From contig NZ_MDJR01000001.1 of the NCBI RefSeq assembly GCF_001730685.1, forward strand, positions 124,001 to 188,000: a stretch of 64,000 nucleotides of DNA. Direction: 5' to 3'. The first letter of the stretch is position 1. The number at the start of each line of letters is the position of its first letter. This stretch comes from Caloranaerobacter ferrireducens. Lineage in GTDB: Bacteria > Bacillota > Clostridia > Tissierellales > Thermohalobacteraceae. A model generated the notes under the pieces. The model was not told where the DNA came from. It saw only the letters and a list, made by a program, of their open reading frames with translations, and made no database searches. Of the stretch, positions 52,087 through 59,071 are shown one piece after another. A program made the translations under genes and the position numbers.

Positions 52087-52676
52087 TAAATAAAACAATA
52101 GAATACTATGATGTTAATTGCAGAGAATTTTTTGAGAATACTGTTAATGTTGATATGACGTTACATTATAATGAATTTGAAAAATATTTGAAAAAAAATT
52201 CTAAGATACTTGATATAGGGTGTGGTTCAGGAAGGGATAGTCTTTATTTTATGAGTAGAGGATATGAAGTATTAGCTTTTGATGCCTCTGATGAAATGGT
52301 AAAAATGAGCAGTAGTTTAATTGGAACAAAAGTTATAAAAAGCACTTTTGAAGAATTTGATACGGACGAAAAATTTGATGGGTTATGGGCTTGTTCTTCG
52401 TTACTCCATGTAAGAAAAAAAGATATGAGAAGTATACTAAAAAAATATACATCTTACCTTAAAGAAAATGGAGTTTTTTATTTATCTTTCAAATATGGTA
52501 ATAAGGAATATGAAAAGGATGGGAGATATTTTAATTGTTATGATGAATTAGCCTTTAAAGATGTTGTTAAAGATATAGATAATTTGGTAATAGAAAAATT
52601 ATATATTTCTAGAGATGCTAGAAAAGGCAGAGAAAATGAACGTTGGTTAAATGTTATTTTAAAGAAAATAAGTTAG
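52083..52676 (+). CDS. Class I SAM-dependent methyltransferase, cargo gene
   Basis: 197 residues with motif I KILDIGCGSGRDSLYF, motif II VLAFDASDEMVKM, and FDGLWACSSLLHV followed by KENGVFYLSFKYG. The pattern is that of the TehB/UbiE-like group, which act on small molecules, proteins or RNA; there is no DPPY or PCQ motif of DNA methylases. Overlap with the HNH gene shows a functional unit. Its substrate is unknown. Confidence 0.8.
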   Translation: MINKTIEYYDVNCREFFENTVNVDMTLHYNEFEKYLKKNSKILDIGCGSGRDSLYFMSRGYEVLAFDASDEMVKMSSSLIGTKVIKSTFEEFDTDEKFDGLWACSSLLHVRKKDMRSILKKYTSYLKENGVFYLSFKYGNKEYEKDGRYFNCYDELAFKDVVKDIDNLVIEKLYISRDARKGRENERWLNVILKKIS

Positions 52677-52762
52677 GTACCATAAGGTATTGGTGAAAAA
52701 ATTGAATTTAAGATAGCAATTAATTGAGTATATGTCTTCTAGAACTTTATAACTCAATTAAA

Positions 52763-52806
52763 TGAAGGCTTAAACTATAAAGGTTTAGGCCTTCAATTTT
52801 TTTGTT
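52763..52806 (+). terminator. Terminator closing the HNH-methyltransferase cassette
   Basis: TGAAGGCTTAAACT pairs nearly perfectly with GGTTTAGGCCTTCA around ATAAA, followed by seven T residues. Confidence 0.88.
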
Positions 52807-52898
52807 CTTTTTCAAATGTTCCCACACCGTAAATCACTTGCTTTGAGCTGGGTGTAGAGGTAATATACTACTACCTTAAAGGAAGGGAGGTTAAATAC

Positions 52899-54524
52899 TT
52901 GAAAAAGGTAAGGAAAATTGCAGCAAAGAATCTTGGCTTTCACGATATAGAACTTAACAAATCTAAGCTTAAAGTATGCGCCTACTGTAGAGTAAGTACA
53001 GGCAGTAGTAAACAGGTTGAATCCTTTGAAACCCAGATTTCATACTATGAAAGATATATTAAAAGTAAAGCAGAATGGGAATTTGCAGGAGTATATGCAG
53101 ACCAGGGAATATCAGGTACTACAGCAGCTAAAAGAACAGAGTTTAATAAGATGATTAAAGATTGTGAGAGAGGGAAAATTGATTTAATTATTACAAAGTC
53201 CATTTCAAGATTTGCTAGAAATACGGCAGATTGTTTAGAAGTAGTTAGATATTTAAGTAGTCTTAATGTAGGCGTTTATTTTGAAAGAGAAAATATTAAT
53301 ACAATGGGGGCTGAAAGTGAGTTAATACTCAGCGTATTAAGTTCTATTGCTCAAGATGAGTCAAGGAATATGTCAGAGAACATTAAATGGGCAGTTCAGA
53401 AGAGATTTAAAGAAGGTAAGATTAGAGTTTGCACTAAAAGGTTCTTAGGATACGACTTAAATGATGAGGGTGAACTTGTAATAAATCCACAGGAAGCTGA
53501 AATTGTAAAAAGGATTTATAGGGAATACACTAATGGGAAGAGTATGAAAGAAATAAAAAAGGGTCTTGAGAGGGATGGAATAAAAACAATAACGGGAAAA
53601 GAGAAGTGGCAGGAAAGTACTATTAAAGGAATTCTTAGTAATGAAAAATACTATGGTGATTTAGTTTTGCAAAAGACGATAACCATTGATTATCTTACTC
53701 ATAAGAGAAAACGAAATAAAGGTGAAAGTCCGAAATATTTAGTTAAAAATCATCATGAGCCAATCATTTCAAAAGAAGAATATGAAAGAGTACAGGAAAT
53801 AATGGCTAAAAGAGCTGCTGAATATGGGAATATTCCTGAAGTTAGGCATAAATACAATAAAAGATATGTTTTCAGTGGAAAGATCATCTGCAGTAACTGC
53901 GGAGGAGTATTTAAAAGAAGAACTTGGAACAGTAAATCACCAAGCAGACAAATTGTCTGGCAGTGCAGCACTTATATAAAGGAAGGAAAAAATGCTTGTA
54001 GCATGAAGGCTGTTGATGATATGACTTTAAAGGCAGTCTTTGTTAGAGTTTTTAATAGATTTTATACAAATAGAGAACAGTTTTTATCAAGCTTTTTGAA
54101 AAATGTAGAGAGGGGTTTGGAGGATAAAAACAGTAAAAACTTTGAGATTGAAACCCAAATACAAAACATTACCGAGGAAATTAAGAGGCTTATTCGACTT
54201 CAAATACAAGGAAAGATTTCTACAGAAGATTATGAAAAAGATTATATAGATCTTAAGAAACAACTTGATAAGTTAAAGAAAATTCAATTAGATAATTTAG
54301 TTAATAAGCAAAACAACGAAGAACTGAAGATAAAGACGGAGCAAATTCATAATTATTTAAAGAAACATGACGGCTTGCTAAAGGACTTTGATGATGAAGT
54401 TTTTAAGACTCTAGTAGAAAGGGTGTTAGTTAAAACGCCAACTCATTTATGTTTCAAGCTAAAAAATGGAATAGTTCTAGAAGAAAAATTCATAAAGAAA
54501 AAAGGTAAAAATGGTTTAATATAG
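52899..54524 (+). CDS. Large serine recombinase 1
   Basis: 541 residues. Resolvase domain with KVCAYCRVST (catalytic Ser33), GVYADQGISGT, ITKSISRFARNT and IAQDESRNMSENI, followed by the recombinase domain, a zinc ribbon (CSNCGGVFKRR, later WQCSTYI and NACSM) and a coiled coil near residues 410-480. TTG start 8 nt after GGGAGG. It likely mediates integration or excision of the prophage together with the second recombinase. Confidence 0.93.
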   Translation: MKKVRKIAAKNLGFHDIELNKSKLKVCAYCRVSTGSSKQVESFETQISYYERYIKSKAEWEFAGVYADQGISGTTAAKRTEFNKMIKDCERGKIDLIITKSISRFARNTADCLEVVRYLSSLNVGVYFERENINTMGAESELILSVLSSIAQDESRNMSENIKWAVQKRFKEGKIRVCTKRFLGYDLNDEGELVINPQEAEIVKRIYREYTNGKSMKEIKKGLERDGIKTITGKEKWQESTIKGILSNEKYYGDLVLQKTITIDYLTHKRKRNKGESPKYLVKNHHEPIISKEEYERVQEIMAKRAAEYGNIPEVRHKYNKRYVFSGKIICSNCGGVFKRRTWNSKSPSRQIVWQCSTYIKEGKNACSMKAVDDMTLKAVFVRVFNRFYTNREQFLSSFLKNVERGLEDKNSKNFEIETQIQNITEEIKRLIRLQIQGKISTEDYEKDYIDLKKQLDKLKKIQLDNLVNKQNNEELKIKTEQIHNYLKKHDGLLKDFDDEVFKTLVERVLVKTPTHLCFKLKNGIVLEEKFIKKKGKNGLI

Positions 54525-54550
54525 AAAAATTTAGAAAGAGAGGTTTAAGA

Positions 54551-56155
54551 ATGGTTAAGAAAGTATCTATAATTCCTGCCAAACCTATAGCAGCAATTAA
54601 AGGTTTACCTAAAGAAACAAAGAAAAGAGTATGTGCTTACTGTAGAGTTAGTACAGATACTGATGAACAGTTATCAAGTTATGAGGCGCAGGTTACTTAT
54701 TATGAGGATTATATTAGAAAAAGACCGGATTGGGAGTATGCAGGAATATATGCCGACGAAGGGATAACTGGAACTAACACAAAGTATAGAGCTCAGTTTA
54801 ACAGAATGATTGAAGATGCAATGGCAGGTCAGTTTGATATGATTATTACCAAATCTATCAGTCGGTTTGCAAGAAATACACTTGACTGTCTTAAATATGT
54901 AAGGATTTTAAAAGAAAAAGGTATAGGAGTTTATTTTGAAAAAGAAAATATAGATACCATGGATTCAAAGGGAGAAGTGCTGCTTACTATTTTAAGTTCT
55001 TTGGCCCAAGATGAAAGCCGCTCAATTAGTGAAAACAGCAGGTGGGGAATTGTAAGACGTTTTCAGCAAGGTAAAGTCAGGGTAAACCATAAAAAGTTTA
55101 TGGGGTATGATAAGGATGAAAATGGAGAGCTTATCATCAATGAAGAACAGGCTAAAATAGTAAGAAGAATTTTTAAAGAATATCTTCAAGGTAAAAGTGC
55201 AGATAAAATTGCAGCAGGGCTTATGAAAGATGGAATACTAACTGTTACAGGAAAAAAGAAGTGGCATCCAACGGTTATAACCAAAATGCTTAAGAATGAA
55301 AAGTACTGCGGTGATGCACTACTTCAAAAGACAATTACAGTAGACTTTTTAACCCATAAAAGAGTTAAAAATGAAGGACAAGCACCTCAATATTATGTAG
55401 AAAACAGCCATCCAGCCATAATTACTAAAGAGATGTTTGAAGCTGTTCAAAAAGAGATGAAAAGACGCTCTAAGCTTAGAGGTTTTGGTGACAAAGAAAG
55501 AAGGTCCAAACACAGCAGTAAGTATCCATTCTCAGGGAAGATAATCTGTAGTAGTTGCGGGGCAGTATACAGAAGAAAACGCTGGGGACCAACTAATAAA
55601 TATAAGAAGTATGTTTGGAACTGCAGAACAAGAGATGAAAACGGTCCTGAAGCTTGTAATATGAAAGCAGTAGATGAAGAAAAACTGAAAGCAGCATTTG
55701 TTAGAGTGGTTAACAAGGTAATAAAGGATAGTGATGGATTTATAAAGAAAATGATGGGCAATATAGAAAAAGTGCTAAATGAAAATAAAGATGAAGCAAA
55801 ATTAAAAACTATAGACTCAAGACTAGCAGAGCTTAGAGAGCAGATAACGAATCTAATAAGGCTAAATTCTAGAAGCAGTATTGACAGTGATATTTATGAT
55901 GAAGAATACAACAGACTGGTTTTGGAGATGGAAAACTTAAGGAGCCAACGTTTGGCATATACAAAAACTGAAATGGAGTGTAAGAATAATTATTCTAGGG
56001 TTAGAGAGATTGAGAAAATACTGAATGAGTATGAATTGATAAATAGTTTTGATGAAGAATTATTTAGGGTATTAGTAGAAAAGATAAAAGTTGTATCTTT
56101 GATTGAAGTGGAGTTTGTTTTGAAGACAGGGGTTATGGTTAGGGAGATATTGTAA
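54551..56155 (+). CDS. Large serine recombinase 2
   Basis: 534 residues with the same architecture as recombinase 1: VCAYCRVST (catalytic Ser34), GIYADEGITGT, ITKSISRFARNT, LAQDESRSISENS, a zinc ribbon (CSSCGAVYRRK, later WNCRTRD and EACNM) and a coiled-coil insert (LREQITNLIRLNSR). It is clearly paralogous to recombinase 1, and fragments related to this second copy lie at 57.4 and 62.4 kb. The intergenic gap is 26 nt, so both are cotranscribed. Confidence 0.93.
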   Translation: MVKKVSIIPAKPIAAIKGLPKETKKRVCAYCRVSTDTDEQLSSYEAQVTYYEDYIRKRPDWEYAGIYADEGITGTNTKYRAQFNRMIEDAMAGQFDMIITKSISRFARNTLDCLKYVRILKEKGIGVYFEKENIDTMDSKGEVLLTILSSLAQDESRSISENSRWGIVRRFQQGKVRVNHKKFMGYDKDENGELIINEEQAKIVRRIFKEYLQGKSADKIAAGLMKDGILTVTGKKKWHPTVITKMLKNEKYCGDALLQKTITVDFLTHKRVKNEGQAPQYYVENSHPAIITKEMFEAVQKEMKRRSKLRGFGDKERRSKHSSKYPFSGKIICSSCGAVYRRKRWGPTNKYKKYVWNCRTRDENGPEACNMKAVDEEKLKAAFVRVVNKVIKDSDGFIKKMMGNIEKVLNENKDEAKLKTIDSRLAELREQITNLIRLNSRSSIDSDIYDEEYNRLVLEMENLRSQRLAYTKTEMECKNNYSRVREIEKILNEYELINSFDEELFRVLVEKIKVVSLIEVEFVLKTGVMVREIL

Positions 56156-56254
56156 GAACAAAGGGTGATGCAAATTAAGTGAAAAGAATAAGAAAAACAA
56201 AGGTGAGGATGGAACGAAGGTTGAGTGTGAAATTGAATATAAGTAACAAATATA

Positions 56255-56297
56255 AGTCGACAAAGGAGTTAATTCACCTTGTCGGCTTTTTTGTTTT
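56255..56297 (+). terminator. Terminator at the right edge of the prophage
   Basis: AGTCGACAAAGG pairs with CCTTGTCGGCT around an AT-rich loop, followed by six or more T residues. It ends the recombinase transcript. The right att half-site should be nearby. Confidence 0.8.
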
Positions 56298-56393
56298 TAA
56301 ATACTTTGAATGAATATTAGAAAAGTATAAAATCATTCAAAACTGGCAATAAATGTTTATAAATAGCTAACTTATTAGGGGTGATAATTGCTT

Positions 56394-57086
56394 ATGGAGT
56401 ATATTTTACAGGATACTGACATTTTTGATGAAAATATTGGTGAAAAATTTAGTAGAGTTATTAAGAATAACAAAGATGTGTTTATTAAGGGGAAAAATTA
56501 TAGTTTTATAGTAAGTTTTCATGTGAACTTGTTACATGACGCAAGATTTGAATCATTTAATATTGATGCTCCAAGTAAGATAAATAATGGTGAAAGGAAG
56601 GATAAAATTTATGATGTAATGAGTTTTCAATTAAAAAAACTTGAACAGGTTCTTGAAGAAAATGGGATAGAAGTATATTCAACAACTATTCAAGGAGACA
56701 ATCTAAAATCTGAAAATATTATAAAAATAGGAATTATAGAAGATACTTCAGAACCAAGTTATTCAGGAAGAGGTAAGAATAGAAGGAGGATTAAGGTTAG
56801 TTCTATAATTCCAAGTTTGCCTTATACACAAGAAAAAATTTCAAAGTTTGCAGGTGAAAGATTAAGTGAATTATTTTACCAATTAATGTATGCTGTTAAA
56901 GATAAGAGGTTAATGTCAGAGATACTAGAAATAGAAACAACTGAAGATGATCAAATACTATTTGAGGCTTTTGTGGAACGTTATGGAGATTTATGGCTAA
57001 CTACTAGTGAAACAGAGAAGGAATTATTGGACCAGCTTAAAGAAAGATGTTTATTTGTTGTTAAAAAATATTTTGATAAAGATTGA
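56394..57086 (+). CDS. Protein of unknown function next to the recombinases
   Basis: 230 residues, soluble, mixed alpha-beta. Visible are YSFIVSFHVNLLHDARFESF, a basic glycine-arginine loop SGRGKNRRRIKVSS, and a helical end ERLSELFYQLMYAVKDKR. GGGGTGAT lies 8 nt before the ATG. It is followed by a terminator and so forms a one-gene unit just outside the prophage recombinases. I recognise no family. Confidence 0.6.
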   Translation: MEYILQDTDIFDENIGEKFSRVIKNNKDVFIKGKNYSFIVSFHVNLLHDARFESFNIDAPSKINNGERKDKIYDVMSFQLKKLEQVLEENGIEVYSTTIQGDNLKSENIIKIGIIEDTSEPSYSGRGKNRRRIKVSSIIPSLPYTQEKISKFAGERLSELFYQLMYAVKDKRLMSEILEIETTEDDQILFEAFVERYGDLWLTTSETEKELLDQLKERCLFVVKKYFDKD

Positions 57087-57131
57087 CTATTATTAGTTGA
57101 GCAAGGAATTGAACGTGAAACAAAGTAGTAA

Positions 57132-57180
57132 ATAATAAGCTTACTGAGGGTGTAACTTAACCTTGGTTGGCTTATTTTTT
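57132..57180 (+). terminator. Terminator after the unknown gene
   Basis: AATAAGC pairs with GCTTATT, with further pairing (ACTGAGGGT / ACCTTGGT, imperfect) inside, followed by six T residues. Confidence 0.65.
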
Positions 57181-57242
57181 ATTTGTAAAGCTATCACTAA
57201 AATTATTAAAGTATTGGAATTTAATATTTAATATATTGGAAA

Positions 57243-57374
57243 GATATCGTAGCGGTGTCTGCAGGAAGTTTTCACACAGTGGACTTAAAACCAGACGGTA
57301 CAGTTGTAGTGATTGGATGGAATGATGGTTAATGTAATGTTTGTGGTTGGAACAATATTGGACCGATAAGGTGA
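57243..57374 (+). pseudogene. RCC1-repeat protein fragment
   Basis: The frame reads DIVAVSAGSFHTVDLKPDG, then TVVVIGWNDG, stop, CNVCGWNNIG. The spacing of AVSAG-H-V-LK-DGTVV-G-N-G-CNV-GW is the RCC1 repeat of bacterial repeat proteins. Only about one repeat remains, with an in-frame stop at 57330 and nothing before it. It is a remnant of a larger cell-surface type gene. Confidence 0.65.
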
Positions 57375-57398
57375 TAATATTTATAGTCTTATGGTTTT

Positions 57399-57452
57399 GA
57401 GATTGAGTTTATTTTAATAAGGACATGTGTTGCAGTTGGGGAGATATTATAA
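57399..57452 (+). pseudogene. Serine recombinase C-terminal relic 1
   Basis: The frame ends EIEFILIRTCVAVGEIL then stop. Recombinase 2 ends EVEFVLKTGVMVREIL and stop. The match covers the last 17 codons including the stop position, so another recombinase gene once ended here. Confidence 0.6.
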
Positions 57453-57721
57453 CTAAATGCGTTAGAAAATTCTGAAAATATTATGGTATAATATGGGTGT
57501 AACCATCTGGTAATAGTTGCATCTTATTCTATATAGATAAAATGTAAAACAGACATAAATAATTTAGATAGAATTTTGAGTTTTATATAATATTCAGAAA
57601 GCTTAATTAATTTACACTAAGAGATCTTAAAAAATTGAAATAGGCTACAAATAAGATAATAAGAACTACTAAATTTCAGTTTGATTGTACACTATAACTA
57701 GAGAACGGTAAAGGGGGAATA
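57453..57721. other. Intergenic stretch with possible promoter
   Basis: No gene. TATAAT occurs near 57486 within TGGTATAATATGG, an acceptable -10 region but with a poor -35, about 240 nt before the next gene. Confidence 0.3.
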
Positions 57722-57724
57722 GTG

Positions 57725-58210
57725 ATGAGTATAAAAGAAAGGGCTGAAATACTTCTTAGCTTACTTTTAGTACTTTCTAATGTAATATTACTTTTTTTAA
57801 ATTTCAAAAATCTGAAATTAATTAAAGAATTTTCATCGCCCAAACCTTTTTTAAAACCCGTAGGATTTGTTTTAGATGGGTTCAAACCTGTTATATCAAT
57901 TAAGAATTTTGGTGCTGGACATGCTGTAAATGTAAAAGTAGAGGTATTAGTGAACGTATTAGATTCAGATTTAAATATAAAAAAGAATGTATGGGTTAAA
58001 TTTAATGGTTGTGGTGTAATACCATATATTCAAGGAGAGAGAAATATTGTTGATTTTAGGTATATAGGTGACAAAAAAGTTAGTAAAGGTAACGAGTTAA
58101 AAGTAAGTATCGAATATGAGAGTGATTCGGGTGCTAAAGGAAAAATAATATGGAAGTATATTGAAAGAACAGAGATAGGCAGTGAATATGAACTTGTAGA
58201 TGGTAGATAA
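57725..58210 (+). CDS. Membrane-anchored protein of unknown function
   Basis: 161 residues. One N-terminal membrane helix (ILLSLLLVLSNVILLFLNF, about residues 9-27) followed by a beta-rich domain with ISIKNFGAGHAVNVKVEVL, a pattern seen in small Ig-like domains of COG-type hypotheticals. AAAGGGGG lies before the ATG. I do not recognise a named family; it stands alone. Confidence 0.6.
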   Translation: MSIKERAEILLSLLLVLSNVILLFLNFKNLKLIKEFSSPKPFLKPVGFVLDGFKPVISIKNFGAGHAVNVKVEVLVNVLDSDLNIKKNVWVKFNGCGVIPYIQGERNIVDFRYIGDKKVSKGNELKVSIEYESDSGAKGKIIWKYIERTEIGSEYELVDGR

Positions 58211-58582
58211 GAACCTAACAGGCTTTTTTGTTTTAAAAACGCAAAAGGTGTATTGAAAGTAATAGTAGACAATAAAACCGTTCTTGTCTGTTGTTTGTAT
58301 TATTTTATTTTAAAGATGGGTACTTTATTGACATCTGAAATTCTTACTTACGATAACAAGCATATTAGTTGTTGTATTAAAAAAGCAATTTCAAAAACAA
58401 TTTTGAAAATTGTAGTTAAAGTACTTGTTAAATCTGAAATTAAATAAGTAATTGATGGACCTGCTGCTTATGCTACAAATATTTATTAATTTGCAAAAGA
58501 ATTTATTTATGATTACTTTCGATATAATAAGTAAAAATAAATAAATATTTAAGATCTATGAACTAGCCTTTTTATACATTTA
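58211..58582. other. Gap with weak open frame
   Basis: A 64-codon frame at 58253-58447 starts with TTG and has no ribosome site; its end (ISKTILKIVVKVLVKSEIK) and the following readable stretch GPAAYATNIY look like the tail of a decayed secreted peptide-type gene. Nothing else is seen. Confidence 0.3.
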
Positions 58583-58935
58583 TTTAATCGAAAGGATGAT
58601 TTTATGGATGTTTGGATAGCACTAATAATATTTCTTGTAATATATTCTATAATTAAAAAGGATATATTTTTAACTATTTTAGCTTTATTTGTTGCTTTAC
58701 CATACTTTCTTTTATTTAAATTAGATCTTTTTCAAATGCAATTAATTTATAAAATAATATTATGGATTGCTATTTCTATGGGAAGCATATATCTTTATTC
58801 CAAGTTTTTGAAATAAGAAAATTTCATAATTCAAATATTATTGATTATGACTAAAATAATTTTACTGGAATAAAAATTTTATACTAAATAATATATTGTA
58901 TATAGTTATAGCACTTTTGCGAAAATACAGGAGAG
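58583..58935 (+). repeat. Duplicated module, copy 1 (two-helix peptide gene plus 3' flank)
   Basis: Direct repeat of 61861-62206. The coding part is almost identical; the ~120-nt 3' flank (from AAATTTCAT-like to CACTTTTG and ACAGG) is more diverged. Copy 2 runs directly into an rlmD tail remnant. Confidence 0.8.
58604..58816 (+). CDS. Small two-helix membrane peptide, copy 1
   Basis: 70 residues, almost entirely hydrophobic: WIALIIFLVIYSI and IFLTILALFVALPYFLLF, with a third segment IYKIILWIAISMGSIYLY. CGAAAGGATG precedes the ATG. Copy 2 at 61882 differs at only a few residues, mostly at the end. Conservation of the protein while flanks diverge suggests selection, for example as a holin-like or toxin-type peptide. 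Function is unknown. Confidence 0.6.
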   Translation: MDVWIALIIFLVIYSIIKKDIFLTILALFVALPYFLLFKLDLFQMQLIYKIILWIAISMGSIYLYSKFLK

Positions 58936-59055
58936 AAGGTAGTTGTTTTGTCTGCAAGGTATATGCATGAGGGATCGGTTTTTTATTGTGGGGATATAGT
59001 AATATAAGTTAGAAAAATAAGTGAATATTAATAGTTAGATTATTAAATAAGCTAG
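58936..59055. other. Short AT-rich gap before the large HEPN-type gene
   Basis: No gene. No strong hexamer pair is visible; transcription may start further upstream. Confidence 0.3.
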
Positions 59056-59071
59056 AAAAGGGGGAGTGTAT

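Larger units (their letters stand above)
15366..56155 (+). mobile_element. Siphovirus-type prophage with tandem serine recombinases
   Basis: A continuous left-to-right set of replication, packaging (terS, terL), HK97-type head (portal, protease, capsid), connector, tail (chaperone, tape measure, Dit, tail endopeptidase), lysis and recombinase genes. All essential modules of a long non-contractile-tailed phage are present and unbroken, so it may be inducible. No obvious CI-like repressor gene divergent from the lytic genes is seen. The ends given are those of the outermost phage-like genes; the true att sites are not determined. Confidence 0.85.

Noticed and set aside
51097-52676. DISARM- or BREX-like system
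   Set aside because: Neither the helicases nor the other core genes of those systems are present; only an HNH nuclease and a small methyltransferase are seen.
58253-58447. 64-codon frame starting with TTG
   Set aside because: No ribosome site and no family likeness; mentioned only as part of the gap description.
58920-58985. Possible fourth rlmD tail after duplicated module copy 1
   Set aside because: The stretch AGAGAAGGTAGTTGTTTTG matches copy C at only about 14 of 20 positions and may be coincidence, although its position is equivalent.
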